Positions 51,546 through 60,983 are shown, numbered from the stretch's first letter. The stretch: 64,000 bases of DNA from BCD1 sp965230565 (GCA_965230565.1 CBDDLH010000015.1:186001-250000), one strand, 5' to 3'. The notes: generated by a model from the letters alone, not told the origin. Numbers and translations: made by a program.

Positions 51546-53630
51546 TTACTTCGGAATTGTAATTTCCAATTTCTCCGAAAAAGCAGACTTCTTACCATCT
51601 GCGCAAACAGCCTTTAAAACGTAGACATATGAATGATCAGCACGAACATGACTATCGTGAAAATCTCCGGTTTTACCATCGACGGTATCCAATTGGCTAA
51701 TACGATTGGCATTTTGTCCTTTATAAATGGTCACATCATACGAACCCGGTGTTTCATACTTCCAGTTGATCACAACCTCATTATTATCAGGCACATACGA
51801 AATATCAAGATCCTCAATAGCTGGCAACAATTTATGATCTGTTAGCTTGCCAATAGCTACTTCGGCAAAATCAGAAACCAATCCGTCATCATCAACAGCA
51901 AGAAGCGTATAGGCATATTTTTCGCCGGTTCTCACATCAAAATCCTTATAAGATGATATTGAATTTTCTTTTGCAAACTGCTCCAATAAATACCAGCCGT
52001 TATCGTCCTTCAGGTTTTTTCTGAAAAGTTTGTGTAGAACAACATCTTTGCTTCCACTGTCATACCATTTCACCAAAATATGGTCGGCAGAGTGATTTAC
52101 TGAATAAATGTAAGGTTCTGCCGGAGGAAAGACATCTACTTTTTTAATCTCAAGAATTTCCGAAAAAGCAGAGCGATTATTGACCTTATCCACAGCCTGA
52201 AGTTTATAATAAACCAGTTCGTTTCCGGACCGCATATTGACCGTATCAATAAAAGAATTGGTTTTGAGTGGCCTGGAAGTTATCCTGGCAAAATCTGCCT
52301 CTTTTACATAAGATTTATACATAACATAACCGTCAAGATCCGTTTCCAAATTGACATCCCAGGTAAAGCGGACCACCCCCATCGAATCTATCGTTCCGTC
52401 AAAATTCAAAGGCATCGAAGGGGGGATATCATCAATTCCCATCACCAGAGTTGGGAAGGAAGAAACCTTTGGGCCTCTAAAGGGCACAGCAACAATTCGA
52501 TAATAATTAGTCAATTCGACCATCCTGACACTTACGGAACGATCAACCGGATTAATGCCGGTTAAAATAGGTCGGTACACCCCATCCATACTGTCAGATC
52601 GAAACACCTGGAATTCTTTGATCAGGTGCTGAAACTCGTTCTCCAGTTTCCAATGGATAATGGCAAAATTGCTATCTGACTGCAGGGATTTAGTAATTGT
52701 AGGACTGAAAGTAACCGGTTCATATCCCCCCCCGGAACAAACGGAAAAATGTTCGCTAATTCCTCCAAAATAATCAGCACCCTGCAACCGAAACCAATAA
52801 GTGGTATCCTTTTTCGGCCAGGTCCAGGTATGGTAGAAATTATCAAATAACTCAAGGGTATCCATATGGTCATAGATATTGAAAAAAGGTGTTTCAGACA
52901 TGGTATGGAAATCAATTCCATTTTCAGACCAGCTCAGTGTATAACCATAATAGGCATCAACAAAATCTTTTGTATTCCAGGAAAATTTCACCTGCTCACT
53001 TCCGGATTCACAGTTCAACCCCGGCAATGGAGCTTCAGAATATTCATTTGGCTTAATCACCAATTCAACTGCAGAAGAAGAATCCTCATTTGCCAGATAA
53101 ACCCTGTAGAGATATTTCTCTCCGGATTTTACATCCTCATCCAGAAAACCTAATCCGGCTTTTAGGGTATAGTCAAAATGACTGTTTTGAATAAAATTAG
53201 AAAACAAATAACGGCTCCTATTCCTCTTTGAGACATCATAAATTTCGTCTGGATAATGTTCCTCAATCCACTGATCATCTTTTTGGTCAATAAAGATCAG
53301 ATCGCGAAGAAGCACTACCTGATCTTCGGTGGAAAATTCCTGCCAGGCACCATATTCCATTGGTAAAATGGGTTCCTTGGTTTTATAGACCAATTGCTTG
53401 CCTGGGCCTTCTTCCTGGGTAAGTAGATATTTTTCAAGCATATACCCTTGACGTAAACCACGCTCCCAGGACAAGGGATTACCTGGTATCCAGCGTATCA
53501 TTACTTTTCCGTCTTCAACTTTATGTATCAGTTTTAGTGCGGGAGTATAGTCTGGCTGATGGAAAGCATATAAATTGCTTGACAGGAAAAGCAGAATTAC
53601 ACAAACTATTGTATTAAAATAAGATTGCAT
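51546..53630 (-). CDS. Secreted fibronectin type III protein (694 aa)
   Basis: The ATG at 53630 gives a good signal peptide (MQSYFNTIVCVILLFLSSN..) and avoids overlap with the upstream gene; a longer form could start at 53696. The mature protein opens with ALKLIHKVEDGKVMIRWIPGN and contains a chain of FN3-like domains, recognisable by Y.L.A.D..G..S.FSE/ repeats (YKLQAVDKVNNRSAFSE, YTLLAVDDDGLVSDF, YVLKAVCADGKKSAFSE). It ends in ...LEITIPK without a T9SS tail, so it may be periplasmic or carried by a partner. It sits 41 bp after the 1127-aa gene. That close pairing suggests a shared function. Confidence 0.8.
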   Translation of the reverse strand: MQSYFNTIVCVILLFLSSNLYAFHQPDYTPALKLIHKVEDGKVMIRWIPGNPLSWERGLRQGYMLEKYLLTQEEGPGKQLVYKTKEPILPMEYGAWQEFSTEDQVVLLRDLIFIDQKDDQWIEEHYPDEIYDVSKRNRSRYLFSNFIQNSHFDYTLKAGLGFLDEDVKSGEKYLYRVYLANEDSSSAVELVIKPNEYSEAPLPGLNCESGSEQVKFSWNTKDFVDAYYGYTLSWSENGIDFHTMSETPFFNIYDHMDTLELFDNFYHTWTWPKKDTTYWFRLQGADYFGGISEHFSVCSGGGYEPVTFSPTITKSLQSDSNFAIIHWKLENEFQHLIKEFQVFRSDSMDGVYRPILTGINPVDRSVSVRMVELTNYYRIVAVPFRGPKVSSFPTLVMGIDDIPPSMPLNFDGTIDSMGVVRFTWDVNLETDLDGYVMYKSYVKEADFARITSRPLKTNSFIDTVNMRSGNELVYYKLQAVDKVNNRSAFSEILEIKKVDVFPPAEPYIYSVNHSADHILVKWYDSGSKDVVLHKLFRKNLKDDNGWYLLEQFAKENSISSYKDFDVRTGEKYAYTLLAVDDDGLVSDFAEVAIGKLTDHKLLPAIEDLDISYVPDNNEVVINWKYETPGSYDVTIYKGQNANRISQLDTVDGKTGDFHDSHVRADHSYVYVLKAVCADGKKSAFSEKLEITIPK

Positions 53631-53671
53631 GGTAATATTTTTTGAATTGAAAAAGCGGTTAAAAATTATAC

Positions 53672-56600
53672 TTACCCTCCGACTACTGTTCCACATTCTG
53701 TACCAATATCTTTTTGCAGATGAAGGTCAAAAATTCCAAAATTGAGAAAGGCATCAATGTGAAATGATGAAGGTCGGGGCCCATCTCCTGCCAGCATCAC
53801 GCCCAGGGCTGTATTAAAATTAACACCCCACCATTTCCCATAGGCGGCCAGGTAGGCCCAGATATTGCCGGTTGCCCGCCAGTATTTCAGACCATGTGGA
53901 CTTGTACCAGAAAGGGAGCAGACAGAGCCTTCGTTATATTTTAGCAAAGCAAAGTCAAATCCGGCACCTCCTTCAAGCGTTACATAACGCTTGGCTGCCT
54001 TTTTGTAATAAATATGAAAGAAAACGTTGGCGCCAAAAGCAAAACCCGTTCCTAATGCCGCATGCTCACCAAGGTCTTCCCGATTATCCTGAACCCCGAA
54101 TACTGCAGCGGCAGCAGGATCCAATGGCGGGGGACCTGGAATATCATTGCCCATAAGAAAATAAGCTGATGCCTGAACAACAATATCGTCATCATCTGTA
54201 CTCGGGTCATTTTCATAGGTAATGGTCACCTGTACCGGATAGATACTTACCTCGTCCTCCTGGTCAAGCACCGGGATGGTAACTGCCCCATTGCTATAAC
54301 CTCCAATATACAAGTGCCAGCGATCCTGAGGTTCTGAAAAGAAGATATCAACAACACCATTTCCAACAAGGAAATGATTCGCAACATCTATCTGAGCCTC
54401 AAAGGTGGCCTGGAACTCCAGCCCTGCTTCAAAATTCATACGCATCAAAAAGGCGCCTGCAAGAATGTCTTCACCCTGAGTCGCTATTTCCTGCTCGGTT
54501 TGTTCTTCGGTTTCGTCCATAGAGAGATTCAATTGATCCAGTTTGGAAGTAATCCTGTTGATGCCATTGGTGACAGACTCGGGAACAGTAAAGTCCATTC
54601 GACCGTAAAACAGGATTTCCAATAAATTCAGGTTTTGACCAAAAGCGATCTCAAAGGTGACTATGCCATCCATAGATCCACCTGTCGAAGTAAGGGCCAT
54701 CATGGCTTTTAACCCCAGTTTGACGGCTTGATCAGGCACATATTGTGCCCCGGTAAGCGAAACCCCGGGATTGGAAGAAGGAACGGGATCTATGCCAACC
54801 ATCCGCATATTGTGATAAGCGCCTCCACCAAAACCATTGGCTTCAATAGGTCCAAAAAGCGGAATGCCCCAATCGTCCGATTCCAGCAAAGCATCAAAAT
54901 TCCAGTAACTGAACTCTCCGGTATTTCCAAAAATAGTACTGGCAACAACGGTAAATTTATTGATGATATTCACCGTAAGATTTCCCTGATAGCCCTTTCC
55001 GTAAACGGGGTCATTGTGAAAGACAGCTACAAAACCTTCAATAATTAATTTATCTGAAAACTGCATGTAAATTTCAGCCTGATTAAACTCCAGGTGATCA
55101 AAAACCCAGACATCAACAGGTTCCTGATTTGTTCCTTCAACATCTTCTTCTAACCGGCCCACAATCCCAAAATTGGTAGAAGCCGCAAACCCTCCGTCGT
55201 CTTCACCCATGAAATTGACATTCACACTAAAACTCAGCTCTATCTGATCAGGTTCACTGGGAACAGCCACCAACATTATGTCAGAAATGGAAACAGGAAG
55301 TCCTGCCAGATTTAATCCGGAGGTAAGCGCAATACTTCCTCCATTGGCATCAATGCTCAATTTTGGAGCTTCGGTTCTCACCAGCAACTTGGTGAATTCC
55401 AGGCCAACAACCTCGATCATGGCACCTTCGTCATCATCTGAAGGATCGAATTTAGCGTTGATGCCAAAACTACCCGTTAATATCGCCGTTGGAATAAAAG
55501 CATCCGGAGTAACTACTACATTCAAAGTTGAACTTGAATCAATACTCACATCAACTGCCTGGAAAATTCCAAACTCCATATCCGACCTGTTGATTACTGA
55601 AAAGGAATAAGCATCATTGTCGATATTTCTAAAAGCTGCATACCCAAATGGCTTGTTTTGATTAGCGACAGGAATCCCTACCTCCCCGGCAAAACCAAAG
55701 GCCATGACTTCATTTACCACAATATCGATCTCAATGTGATCAAGGGAAAACTTCCAGGTATCCATTTTGCCGTCATCCAGGGTAAAAACGTTTTCGGCAT
55801 AGAAATACCCACTTACGCCATGCTCATCAATCAACAGATCCTCAGTCCCAAACGTGAACCTGCAATTATCTTCCTGGGAAGGGTTCTGACAATTCCGTTG
55901 GGAAAACTGCCTGGGCAACATTACATCAAAGGATTTGACATATACGCCTCTCCATAAATTTGGATTGCCCAAAAGCAGATTATCCTGACTATATGTTTCC
56001 GGAAAAACCATGTTGTGGGAATTCCTGAAATCACTAAAATCCAACACAGCGTTTTGAATGTTAAAGGCTACGTCCGGCATGGTTTTAATCACAAAAGCAG
56101 GAATAGTGATATCAAACAGCATGTCATTGAGGTCGTAAACGACAGTCTGCAAATGAGAAGTCACGCGGCCTTCACTTAAAGGATCTCCGTTTTCATCCGT
56201 TGGAATCACCCAATCCCGGCTCATGATAAAATCTGCTTCCAATCCCATTTCCACAAATCCATCACAATCCACAATGACGTAGGTTCCCGAATCTCCGGAA
56301 TTTTGTCCTGTGCTACCCGGTTGCCATTTATTCAGGATTAAAGCTGCTTTGTTTTGCCCGAAAATGATGGGCAGTTCTGCGTATAACCCAAGTTTGACCT
56401 CACCGACAAAGCCTCCGGTTTTGGTGAATTTAATATTAGGAGAACCAAAAAAGATCTCCCTGTTTTGAGCTGGTAACCAAACTCTGACCATTACTTCCAG
56501 CTCAGTGTAAGCAGGGTATAGCTTCATTTTATTGAAAATGACGCTGTAAACATTATTGCTTATAGTATCACTAAGTACCAAAGGAAAACTCACCATATCA

Positions 56601-57055
56601 TCGCCGGTAAGCTTCTTGATGAAATTGCCAAGGCTAATGGCTTTTTCAAGTACCTTTCTCGCTTTTTTGACTTTTTCATGGGCGTTGTAAGCATCCATTT
56701 TAACCATGAGCTCAGCAGCAAACTCAGTATCAGGATTTGCCCCGAATGCACCGGCAGTTTCTGCGGCGCGTTCAAACGCAGAACTGAGCCGGGCATCCAG
56801 ATCGGGGAAATCGAATTTTTGTTCATAAACAGTTCCTTGTCCAGCGTTGCCAGGAGGAATACCTGATTTATCAGGAGTCAAAATACCGGACTTGGATAAT
56901 CCAACACTTAATTTTTCGGCCAATTCCGGAAGATTTTCATAAACCTGTTTTTGACCAAGCAACGAATCAGGGTGGGTTGTGGAATAAGCCTCAATTTTTG
57001 GGGTTATTATGGTCATTAAAACCATGACAAAAAGGCTGTGTAAAAATCTATTCAT
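53672..57055 (-). CDS. 1127-aa beta-rich exported protein of unknown family
   Basis: I do not recognise this protein. A signal peptide (~1-24) is followed by a helical segment (~30-150, with FERAAETAGAFGANPDTEF and KKARKVLEKAISLGNF). The rest is a very long beta-rich body without cysteine repeats or T9SS tail. Distinctive segments are FSDFRNSHNMVFPETY, GNPNLWRGVYVKSFDVMLP, FGFAGEVGIPVANQNKPFGY, and a recurring GxxxFExxFGQNLNLLEILFYG style. Residues ~1030-1127 (GTGFAFGANVFFHIYYKKAA... FHIDAFLNFGIFDLHLQKDIG) look like alternating amphipathic strands. It could be an outer-membrane or periplasmic groove or barrel. It lies between a small lipoprotein gene and the FN3 gene in one orientation. The function is unknown. 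Confidence 0.85.
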   Translation of the reverse strand: MNRFLHSLFVMVLMTIITPKIEAYSTTHPDSLLGQKQVYENLPELAEKLSVGLSKSGILTPDKSGIPPGNAGQGTVYEQKFDFPDLDARLSSAFERAAETAGAFGANPDTEFAAELMVKMDAYNAHEKVKKARKVLEKAISLGNFIKKLTGDDMVSFPLVLSDTISNNVYSVIFNKMKLYPAYTELEVMVRVWLPAQNREIFFGSPNIKFTKTGGFVGEVKLGLYAELPIIFGQNKAALILNKWQPGSTGQNSGDSGTYVIVDCDGFVEMGLEADFIMSRDWVIPTDENGDPLSEGRVTSHLQTVVYDLNDMLFDITIPAFVIKTMPDVAFNIQNAVLDFSDFRNSHNMVFPETYSQDNLLLGNPNLWRGVYVKSFDVMLPRQFSQRNCQNPSQEDNCRFTFGTEDLLIDEHGVSGYFYAENVFTLDDGKMDTWKFSLDHIEIDIVVNEVMAFGFAGEVGIPVANQNKPFGYAAFRNIDNDAYSFSVINRSDMEFGIFQAVDVSIDSSSTLNVVVTPDAFIPTAILTGSFGINAKFDPSDDDEGAMIEVVGLEFTKLLVRTEAPKLSIDANGGSIALTSGLNLAGLPVSISDIMLVAVPSEPDQIELSFSVNVNFMGEDDGGFAASTNFGIVGRLEEDVEGTNQEPVDVWVFDHLEFNQAEIYMQFSDKLIIEGFVAVFHNDPVYGKGYQGNLTVNIINKFTVVASTIFGNTGEFSYWNFDALLESDDWGIPLFGPIEANGFGGGAYHNMRMVGIDPVPSSNPGVSLTGAQYVPDQAVKLGLKAMMALTSTGGSMDGIVTFEIAFGQNLNLLEILFYGRMDFTVPESVTNGINRITSKLDQLNLSMDETEEQTEQEIATQGEDILAGAFLMRMNFEAGLEFQATFEAQIDVANHFLVGNGVVDIFFSEPQDRWHLYIGGYSNGAVTIPVLDQEDEVSIYPVQVTITYENDPSTDDDDIVVQASAYFLMGNDIPGPPPLDPAAAAVFGVQDNREDLGEHAALGTGFAFGANVFFHIYYKKAAKRYVTLEGGAGFDFALLKYNEGSVCSLSGTSPHGLKYWRATGNIWAYLAAYGKWWGVNFNTALGVMLAGDGPRPSSFHIDAFLNFGIFDLHLQKDIGTECGTVVGG

Positions 57056-57127
57056 CAGATTTATATTTTCATTTGGTTAAAAAATATGGAGGTTTCTGGA
57101 GCACTGTAGATCAACGAAAATAAAGGC

Positions 57128-57553
57128 TTACTGTTTCTCAGCAACATAACTACCGTATGACTTCATTGTCCCTGCTTCATAAAAGAAAATTTCAAGAACA
57201 TTTCCCTCGAAAGCTCCTTCTCCTTCGAGCATGTCTCCGTCCAGTTCAAATTCCTCAACAGTGAATGTGGTTGAAGTTTCCATTTGAGCAGAAAAATCGA
57301 CGGAGAAAATCCCCGGAACAAGCTCAAGTTCCATATCAAAAGATTCAGGGGATGTTTTTGTGGCGGTTCCGGCAACATTACTGACAATAACCGTAAACCC
57401 ATCCTCTCCTTCTCTATATTCTCCTTGATAGGCCCCTATTATTTCGTCGGCCAAATCAGCAGAAACAACTTCTTTTTGACAAGCAGTAACGGAAAGCACT
57501 AACACGGTTATCATCAGTGAAAAAAATCTGACTTCAGTAGGCAAAATTTTCAT
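57128..57553 (-). CDS. Small lipoprotein upstream of the 1127-aa gene (141 aa)
   Basis: The ATG at 57553 gives a lipoprotein signal with lipobox (LSVTAC); a longer start at 57601 would add a non-signal extension. The mature part is a short acidic beta-rich domain: IIGAYQGEYREGEDGFTVIVSNVAG, MELELVPGIFSVDFSA, FELDGDMLEGEGAFEGNVLEIFFY. This order (GxYxG..., F.VE..., LxGEGxFxGNxLxxxF) resembles the lipocalin-like/META-type small lipoproteins. Function is unknown. It is 72 bp upstream of the 1127-aa gene and probably heads its operon. Confidence 0.75.
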   Translation of the reverse strand: MKILPTEVRFFSLMITVLVLSVTACQKEVVSADLADEIIGAYQGEYREGEDGFTVIVSNVAGTATKTSPESFDMELELVPGIFSVDFSAQMETSTTFTVEEFELDGDMLEGEGAFEGNVLEIFFYEAGTMKSYGSYVAEKQ

Positions 57554-57702
57554 TTTTCGGTGTTTAAATTTTTTAAAAGAATCATCATATATAAAAGCCA
57601 CGGAAACACCAAACGTGACTTTTTTTTAGCAACTTTTTTTAACAGCCCGCTTGAAAAACACACACAAGAAATTGATTTACAAACACTTATAAGCAAACAA
57701 AA

Positions 57703-57734
57703 AATGCGCCCGTTTTTTACAAAACAGGCGCATT
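57703..57734 (-). terminator. Terminator after the universal stress protein genes
   Basis: Arms 57703-57716 and 57721-57734 (AATGCGCC-GTTTT type, one mismatch) enclose a 4-base loop and, on the minus strand, run into six Ts. It is 55 bases after the stop at 57789. Confidence 0.8.
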
Positions 57735-57788
57735 AAAAAGCATCATTTTTTACCGGATCACCCATTTGAGGCAATCCGAAAACTTTTA

Positions 57789-58601
57789 CTATTCATGAAA
57801 AACTAACACTGGCTTATTGGTGTGAAACGTCATTTTCCGGCTAAAACTACTGTGAAACAACCGCTCCCAAAGCCGTCTTCTGGGCAGGAATAACGACAAC
57901 CAGTCGATCCCTTTTTCTTCCATATAATTATCGAGGCCCTCCATGACGGATTTGTGATTAACTACAGAAAAATCAGAAAACTCAAATGGATAATTCTCTA
58001 TCTCTATCATATCTCCTACCCTGCCCAAATCGGCATGAGTCTCAACGTGTACAAAATAGGTCTCGGCTTTAATCTCTTTGGCGATATCAATCAGCATTTT
58101 AACCGAATGCGCATCATTCAAACTAAAATCTGTCGCATAAGCGATCTTTTCGACCTGTTCATAAACTGCACCATCAGGAACTGCTAAAACAGGGCAAGGA
58201 GACTGCATCATGGTATGGGTTGTAATACTGCCCATCAGCTTTTCCATGATATTATGCGATCCTTTTGTACCCATGACGATTAAGTCATACTCCCGCATTT
58301 TTGCAAAACTGGTGATCTCTTGCGGAACAAACATTCCATAAGCAACATCGTATCTGCCCAGGACATCTTCACATTCCGCATTTTCTGTAAATGCCTTTAA
58401 TTTGTTCTCAAGGACTTCTTCCTGTTCCTCGATCAATCGGGGATAATAATCCGCCGGAAGATCCGCAACATCAGAGGCCGGTAAATGAAATACGGTAATC
58501 ACATCAATCCTGGCCCCAATATCCCTGGCAAGGAAACAGGCATATTGAAAGGCATTTTGTGAAGAAGGAGAGAAATCTGTTGGGAATAATATGCTTTTCA
58601 T
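57789..58601 (-). CDS. Tandem-domain universal stress protein (UspA family), downstream copy
   Basis: The ATG at 58601 starts directly at the first strand (MKSILFPTDFSPSSQNA). A TTG start at 58664 would add 21 atypical residues overlapping an inverted repeat. Two Usp domains follow. The first has the ATP-binding loop GTKGSHNIMEKLMGS and ends PCPVLAVPDG. The second begins IAYATDFSLNDAHS and ends in WERLFHSSFSRKMTFHTNKPVLVFHE. There the ATP loop is replaced by a basic PRRRLWERLF segment, as in many Bacteroidota double Usps. They act in the cytoplasm in stress and energy-limitation responses. It lies downstream of a second Usp gene and is followed by a terminator. Confidence 0.93.
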   Translation of the reverse strand: MKSILFPTDFSPSSQNAFQYACFLARDIGARIDVITVFHLPASDVADLPADYYPRLIEEQEEVLENKLKAFTENAECEDVLGRYDVAYGMFVPQEITSFAKMREYDLIVMGTKGSHNIMEKLMGSITTHTMMQSPCPVLAVPDGAVYEQVEKIAYATDFSLNDAHSVKMLIDIAKEIKAETYFVHVETHADLGRVGDMIEIENYPFEFSDFSVVNHKSVMEGLDNYMEEKGIDWLSLFLPRRRLWERLFHSSFSRKMTFHTNKPVLVFHE

Positions 58602-58624
58602 GTTTATTGGTTTTGTGTTTGTAA

Positions 58625-58666
58625 AATTGTCAATAAACCCTGTTAAGAAGTTATCTATTGACAATT
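58625..58666. promoter_or_regulatory. Inverted repeat between the two stress protein genes
   Basis: Perfect 11-base arms (AATTGTCAATA at 58625-58635 and its complement at 58656-58666) are separated by 20 bases. It lies in the 83-bp gap between the two Usp genes. It could be an operator for a dimeric regulator or an RNA stem affecting expression of the downstream copy. Confidence 0.5.
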
Positions 58667-58684
58667 CATGGAATATCCACGGTC

Positions 58685-59620
58685 TTATTTCACAACAAGA
58701 ACCGGAATATGCTCATTGCTGGACAATACTTTTTCCGTAACACTTCCCAAAAGCAACAGCTCAACTCTCGAGTGCCCTTTGGCCCCCATGATGATGAGAT
58801 CAACTTCTTCCTGTTTGGCGAATTCCATAACGTAATGACCGGTACCAGGTCCCGTACGGGCGATCATCTCGACCGTGATATCGACATCGGTTTCCTTGAT
58901 GTTGGAATTGATGAAATTGGTGGCTCCTTCAATTCGGTTACTGTGGATCATATCTTTAAACTGATCAGGCGACCGACTGATCTTGTAGGTACTGAAGTTA
59001 GGCATATCATATACATGAAGGGCGATCACCTCCGGTTTGGACTCCATTGATTCGGCCATAGCCACCGCTTTTTTCAAGGCCATAAGTGAATAAGGTGAAA
59101 AATCAATTGGAACCAGTATCGTGCGGATTTGAGTGGAGGCAGAATCGGGAATAACCAAAGCATCGCAATCCACTTTTCGGACAAGGTTCTTGGCCAGGAT
59201 GCCGTGAGCAGTAGTATCGGTATTTTGTCCGATAAGGACCAGGTCCGGCTCAAGAATATCTGCTTCATGCAGTAATTGTTCGAGTGGTTCACCTTCTTTG
59301 ACATCAAAAACAACGTCCATTTCGGGTTTATCGACAAACCTTCCCTTGATCTTTCCTCTCATTTCTTCCACAACCTCCTCATTGATCTTATAATCACCCA
59401 GAACATCCGGATCGGTATCATATTCAAGAGCCTTGTCAAAAAGCGTGATCTTGGGTACCACATGCAATACGGCAACTTCACGCACGTGAAAGGTGTCCGA
59501 AAGGAACTTCAAATAGTCCAGATTAGAGGCATCTGTTTTACCCAGTTCCAGCGCAACGAGAACACCACCAATGTCAAAAGAAGCATGTTTATCAGAATGA
59601 ACTTTTTCCGCTGTTTTCAT
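58685..59620 (-). CDS. Tandem-domain universal stress protein (UspA family), upstream copy
   Basis: The ATG at 59620 (MKTAEKVHSDKHASFDIGG) is preferred to a TTG nine bases upstream. The 311-aa protein has two Usp domains. The first is degenerate in its ATP loop (LIGQNTDTTAHGILAKNLV, with VRKVDCDALVIPDSA). The second begins RTILVPIDFSPYSLMALKKA and has the complete ATP-binding loop IIMGAKGHSRVELLLLGSVTEKVL, ending IPVLVVK. The intact loop in the second domain here, and in the first domain of the neighbour, suggests the two proteins have divided roles. The order on the transcript is this gene first, then 57789-58601. Confidence 0.93.
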   Translation of the reverse strand: MKTAEKVHSDKHASFDIGGVLVALELGKTDASNLDYLKFLSDTFHVREVAVLHVVPKITLFDKALEYDTDPDVLGDYKINEEVVEEMRGKIKGRFVDKPEMDVVFDVKEGEPLEQLLHEADILEPDLVLIGQNTDTTAHGILAKNLVRKVDCDALVIPDSASTQIRTILVPIDFSPYSLMALKKAVAMAESMESKPEVIALHVYDMPNFSTYKISRSPDQFKDMIHSNRIEGATNFINSNIKETDVDITVEMIARTGPGTGHYVMEFAKQEEVDLIIMGAKGHSRVELLLLGSVTEKVLSSNEHIPVLVVK

Positions 59621-59964
59621 AACACTCAATTTTGGTAGATAGAAATAACCTAAAGTTGAAATTTCATTAACATAAACTTGCTATTTTTCACACAAAAAAG
59701 GAATGACCAAAGTCAGAAAGTAATTATGACATTTGTCAGCAGAACATATACAGTCCGCAGTGGGTAGTCTGCAGTCTTCAGAAATTAACGGCAGACGGTG
59801 AACGGTAGACGATTTACGGATTTAGGTTAAGCAAGCCGTTCAAGAAATGTATCTGCCAAAATTGAGGATAAATCCCTTGAATCAGTTTGGTAGTAAAAAG
59901 TGGGCAGACTGCAGTCTATGGAAATCTTTTATTGTTATCTAACAGAAAGAATGAAAAGTATCAA
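59621..59964. other. Gene-free spacer with GCAGTCT-type repeats
   Basis: Upstream region of the stress protein operon, AT-rich near the gene. From 59751 to 59920 it carries degenerate GCAGTCT/GCAGACG units. No protein-coding potential was seen. Confidence 0.5.
59751..59920. repeat. Degenerate GCAGTCT/GCAGACT heptamer repeats and palindrome
   Basis: Direct units occur at 59751-59779, variants with GCAGACG and GGTAGACG at 59791-59811, and a perfect 12-base palindrome AGACTGCAGTCT at 59906-59917. It is comparable in style to the TTACGGG array at 20425. Confidence 0.55.
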
Positions 59965-60534
59965 TTATTGGCGATTACCCTTTCCGGAAGAAAAGTATTT
60001 AACAGTTCCCCAAACCAACAGGATTAATGAACCTATCAGAAAGATCCACTTCAAAGAGGTAAAAAATGAAGAGAGTTTAATAATGTCTTCACCTGTGTCA
60101 GGGAAAGATCTGAGCATGTAGGCAAGACAGGCATTTTCAGCAATATCAGCCATTCCGGCAAGCAACGGCAAAAAGCTGAGTACTTTGAGCAAATTGTTAC
60201 CCGGAGCAGTAGTGGAAAACAACAAGATAAGTAAAAGCATCAGGGCAAGGCTGTAAACAACCGCATAAGGATTATCGACTACCAAAGCCATTTTCCAGTA
60301 AACAGTTCTGGCTTCAGGGCCATAATTTTCCATCAGATTCAGAGCCTCATCAACTCCATAGCTGAATTTTGCATCCAGCAAATGACCGGACAAGGTATTA
60401 TTTTCGAGTAACATGTTGCGGCCCTGGGGGAAAAATACGAAGTTGAATAAGAGCATCAAAAAGATACCAGGCAGGATATATCTTACTTGGGCAACGGGGA
60501 TCAATCTGGTGTGGAGTTTTTCAAACATGTTCAT
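59965..60534 (-). CDS. Four-helix integral membrane protein of unknown function (189 aa)
   Basis: This polytopic protein has four hydrophobic segments: about 19-36 (YILPGIFLMLLFNFVFF), 88-107 (YAVVYSLALMLLLILLF), 117-137 and 160-178. A long extracytoplasmic loop between the first two contains FSYGVDEALNLMENYGPEAR. The third segment holds a polar AxMADIAENACL motif. A short basic C-terminus (YFSSGKGNRQ) is likely cytoplasmic. The YxxxDxxF-type loop plus DxxEN in helix 3 is a pattern I have seen in hypothetical membrane proteins, but I know of no function. The start is ATG at 60534, or the ATG two codons later. Confidence 0.8.
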   Translation of the reverse strand: MNMFEKLHTRLIPVAQVRYILPGIFLMLLFNFVFFPQGRNMLLENNTLSGHLLDAKFSYGVDEALNLMENYGPEARTVYWKMALVVDNPYAVVYSLALMLLLILLFSTTAPGNNLLKVLSFLPLLAGMADIAENACLAYMLRSFPDTGEDIIKLSSFFTSLKWIFLIGSLILLVWGTVKYFSSGKGNRQ

Positions 60535-60944
60535 TGAGTGCGTAGTATTTCCATGCCGGAAATAAATTCCAACAATTCAATTAGGTGAAAATGGGACGAG
60601 CACACCTCTGTTGGGTCACAGTAAAACACGTTCTTTTCCTTCAGTTAATCCAGGGGGATAACTGATTCAAACAAAACTAACATTTTATCTTCAAAAAAGA
60701 GAAATTATTGTTTGAAAATTTCACTAAAAGATTAAATCTCAAAATTAATGATGGAAGTAAAACATTCTATTTAAATAAATAAAGTAATCGCCGAATTCAT
60801 TCAGCTGAAAATAATGATAAACATAAAAGGGGCAACAGCATGAATCTTTCCTTCCGGAAGACAGGTTCCGCCACTACGGATTTTGGCTCCGGCAATTACA
60901 AAGAATAATTCGTAAATTTGTTATATCCGCTTCCCGTTTGATCT
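60535..60944. other. 410-bp divergent spacer
   Basis: This lies between two divergent genes and should hold both promoters. A plus-strand TAAATTTG box (60913-60920) and a minus-strand TAGTTTTG box (60679-60672) are exact TAnnTTTG matches, but neither has a TTG at the ideal distance. No small gene, hairpin or repeat was seen. Confidence 0.5.
60913..60920 (+). promoter_or_regulatory. Probable -7 box for the metzincin-like protein gene
   Basis: TAAATTTG fits TAnnTTTG; transcription would begin near 60927, 57 bases before the preferred ATG at 60984. Confidence 0.4.
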
Positions 60945-60983
60945 ATGGCAGCATCCGTCGCTTTCATTTTAAACCGACCTGCT

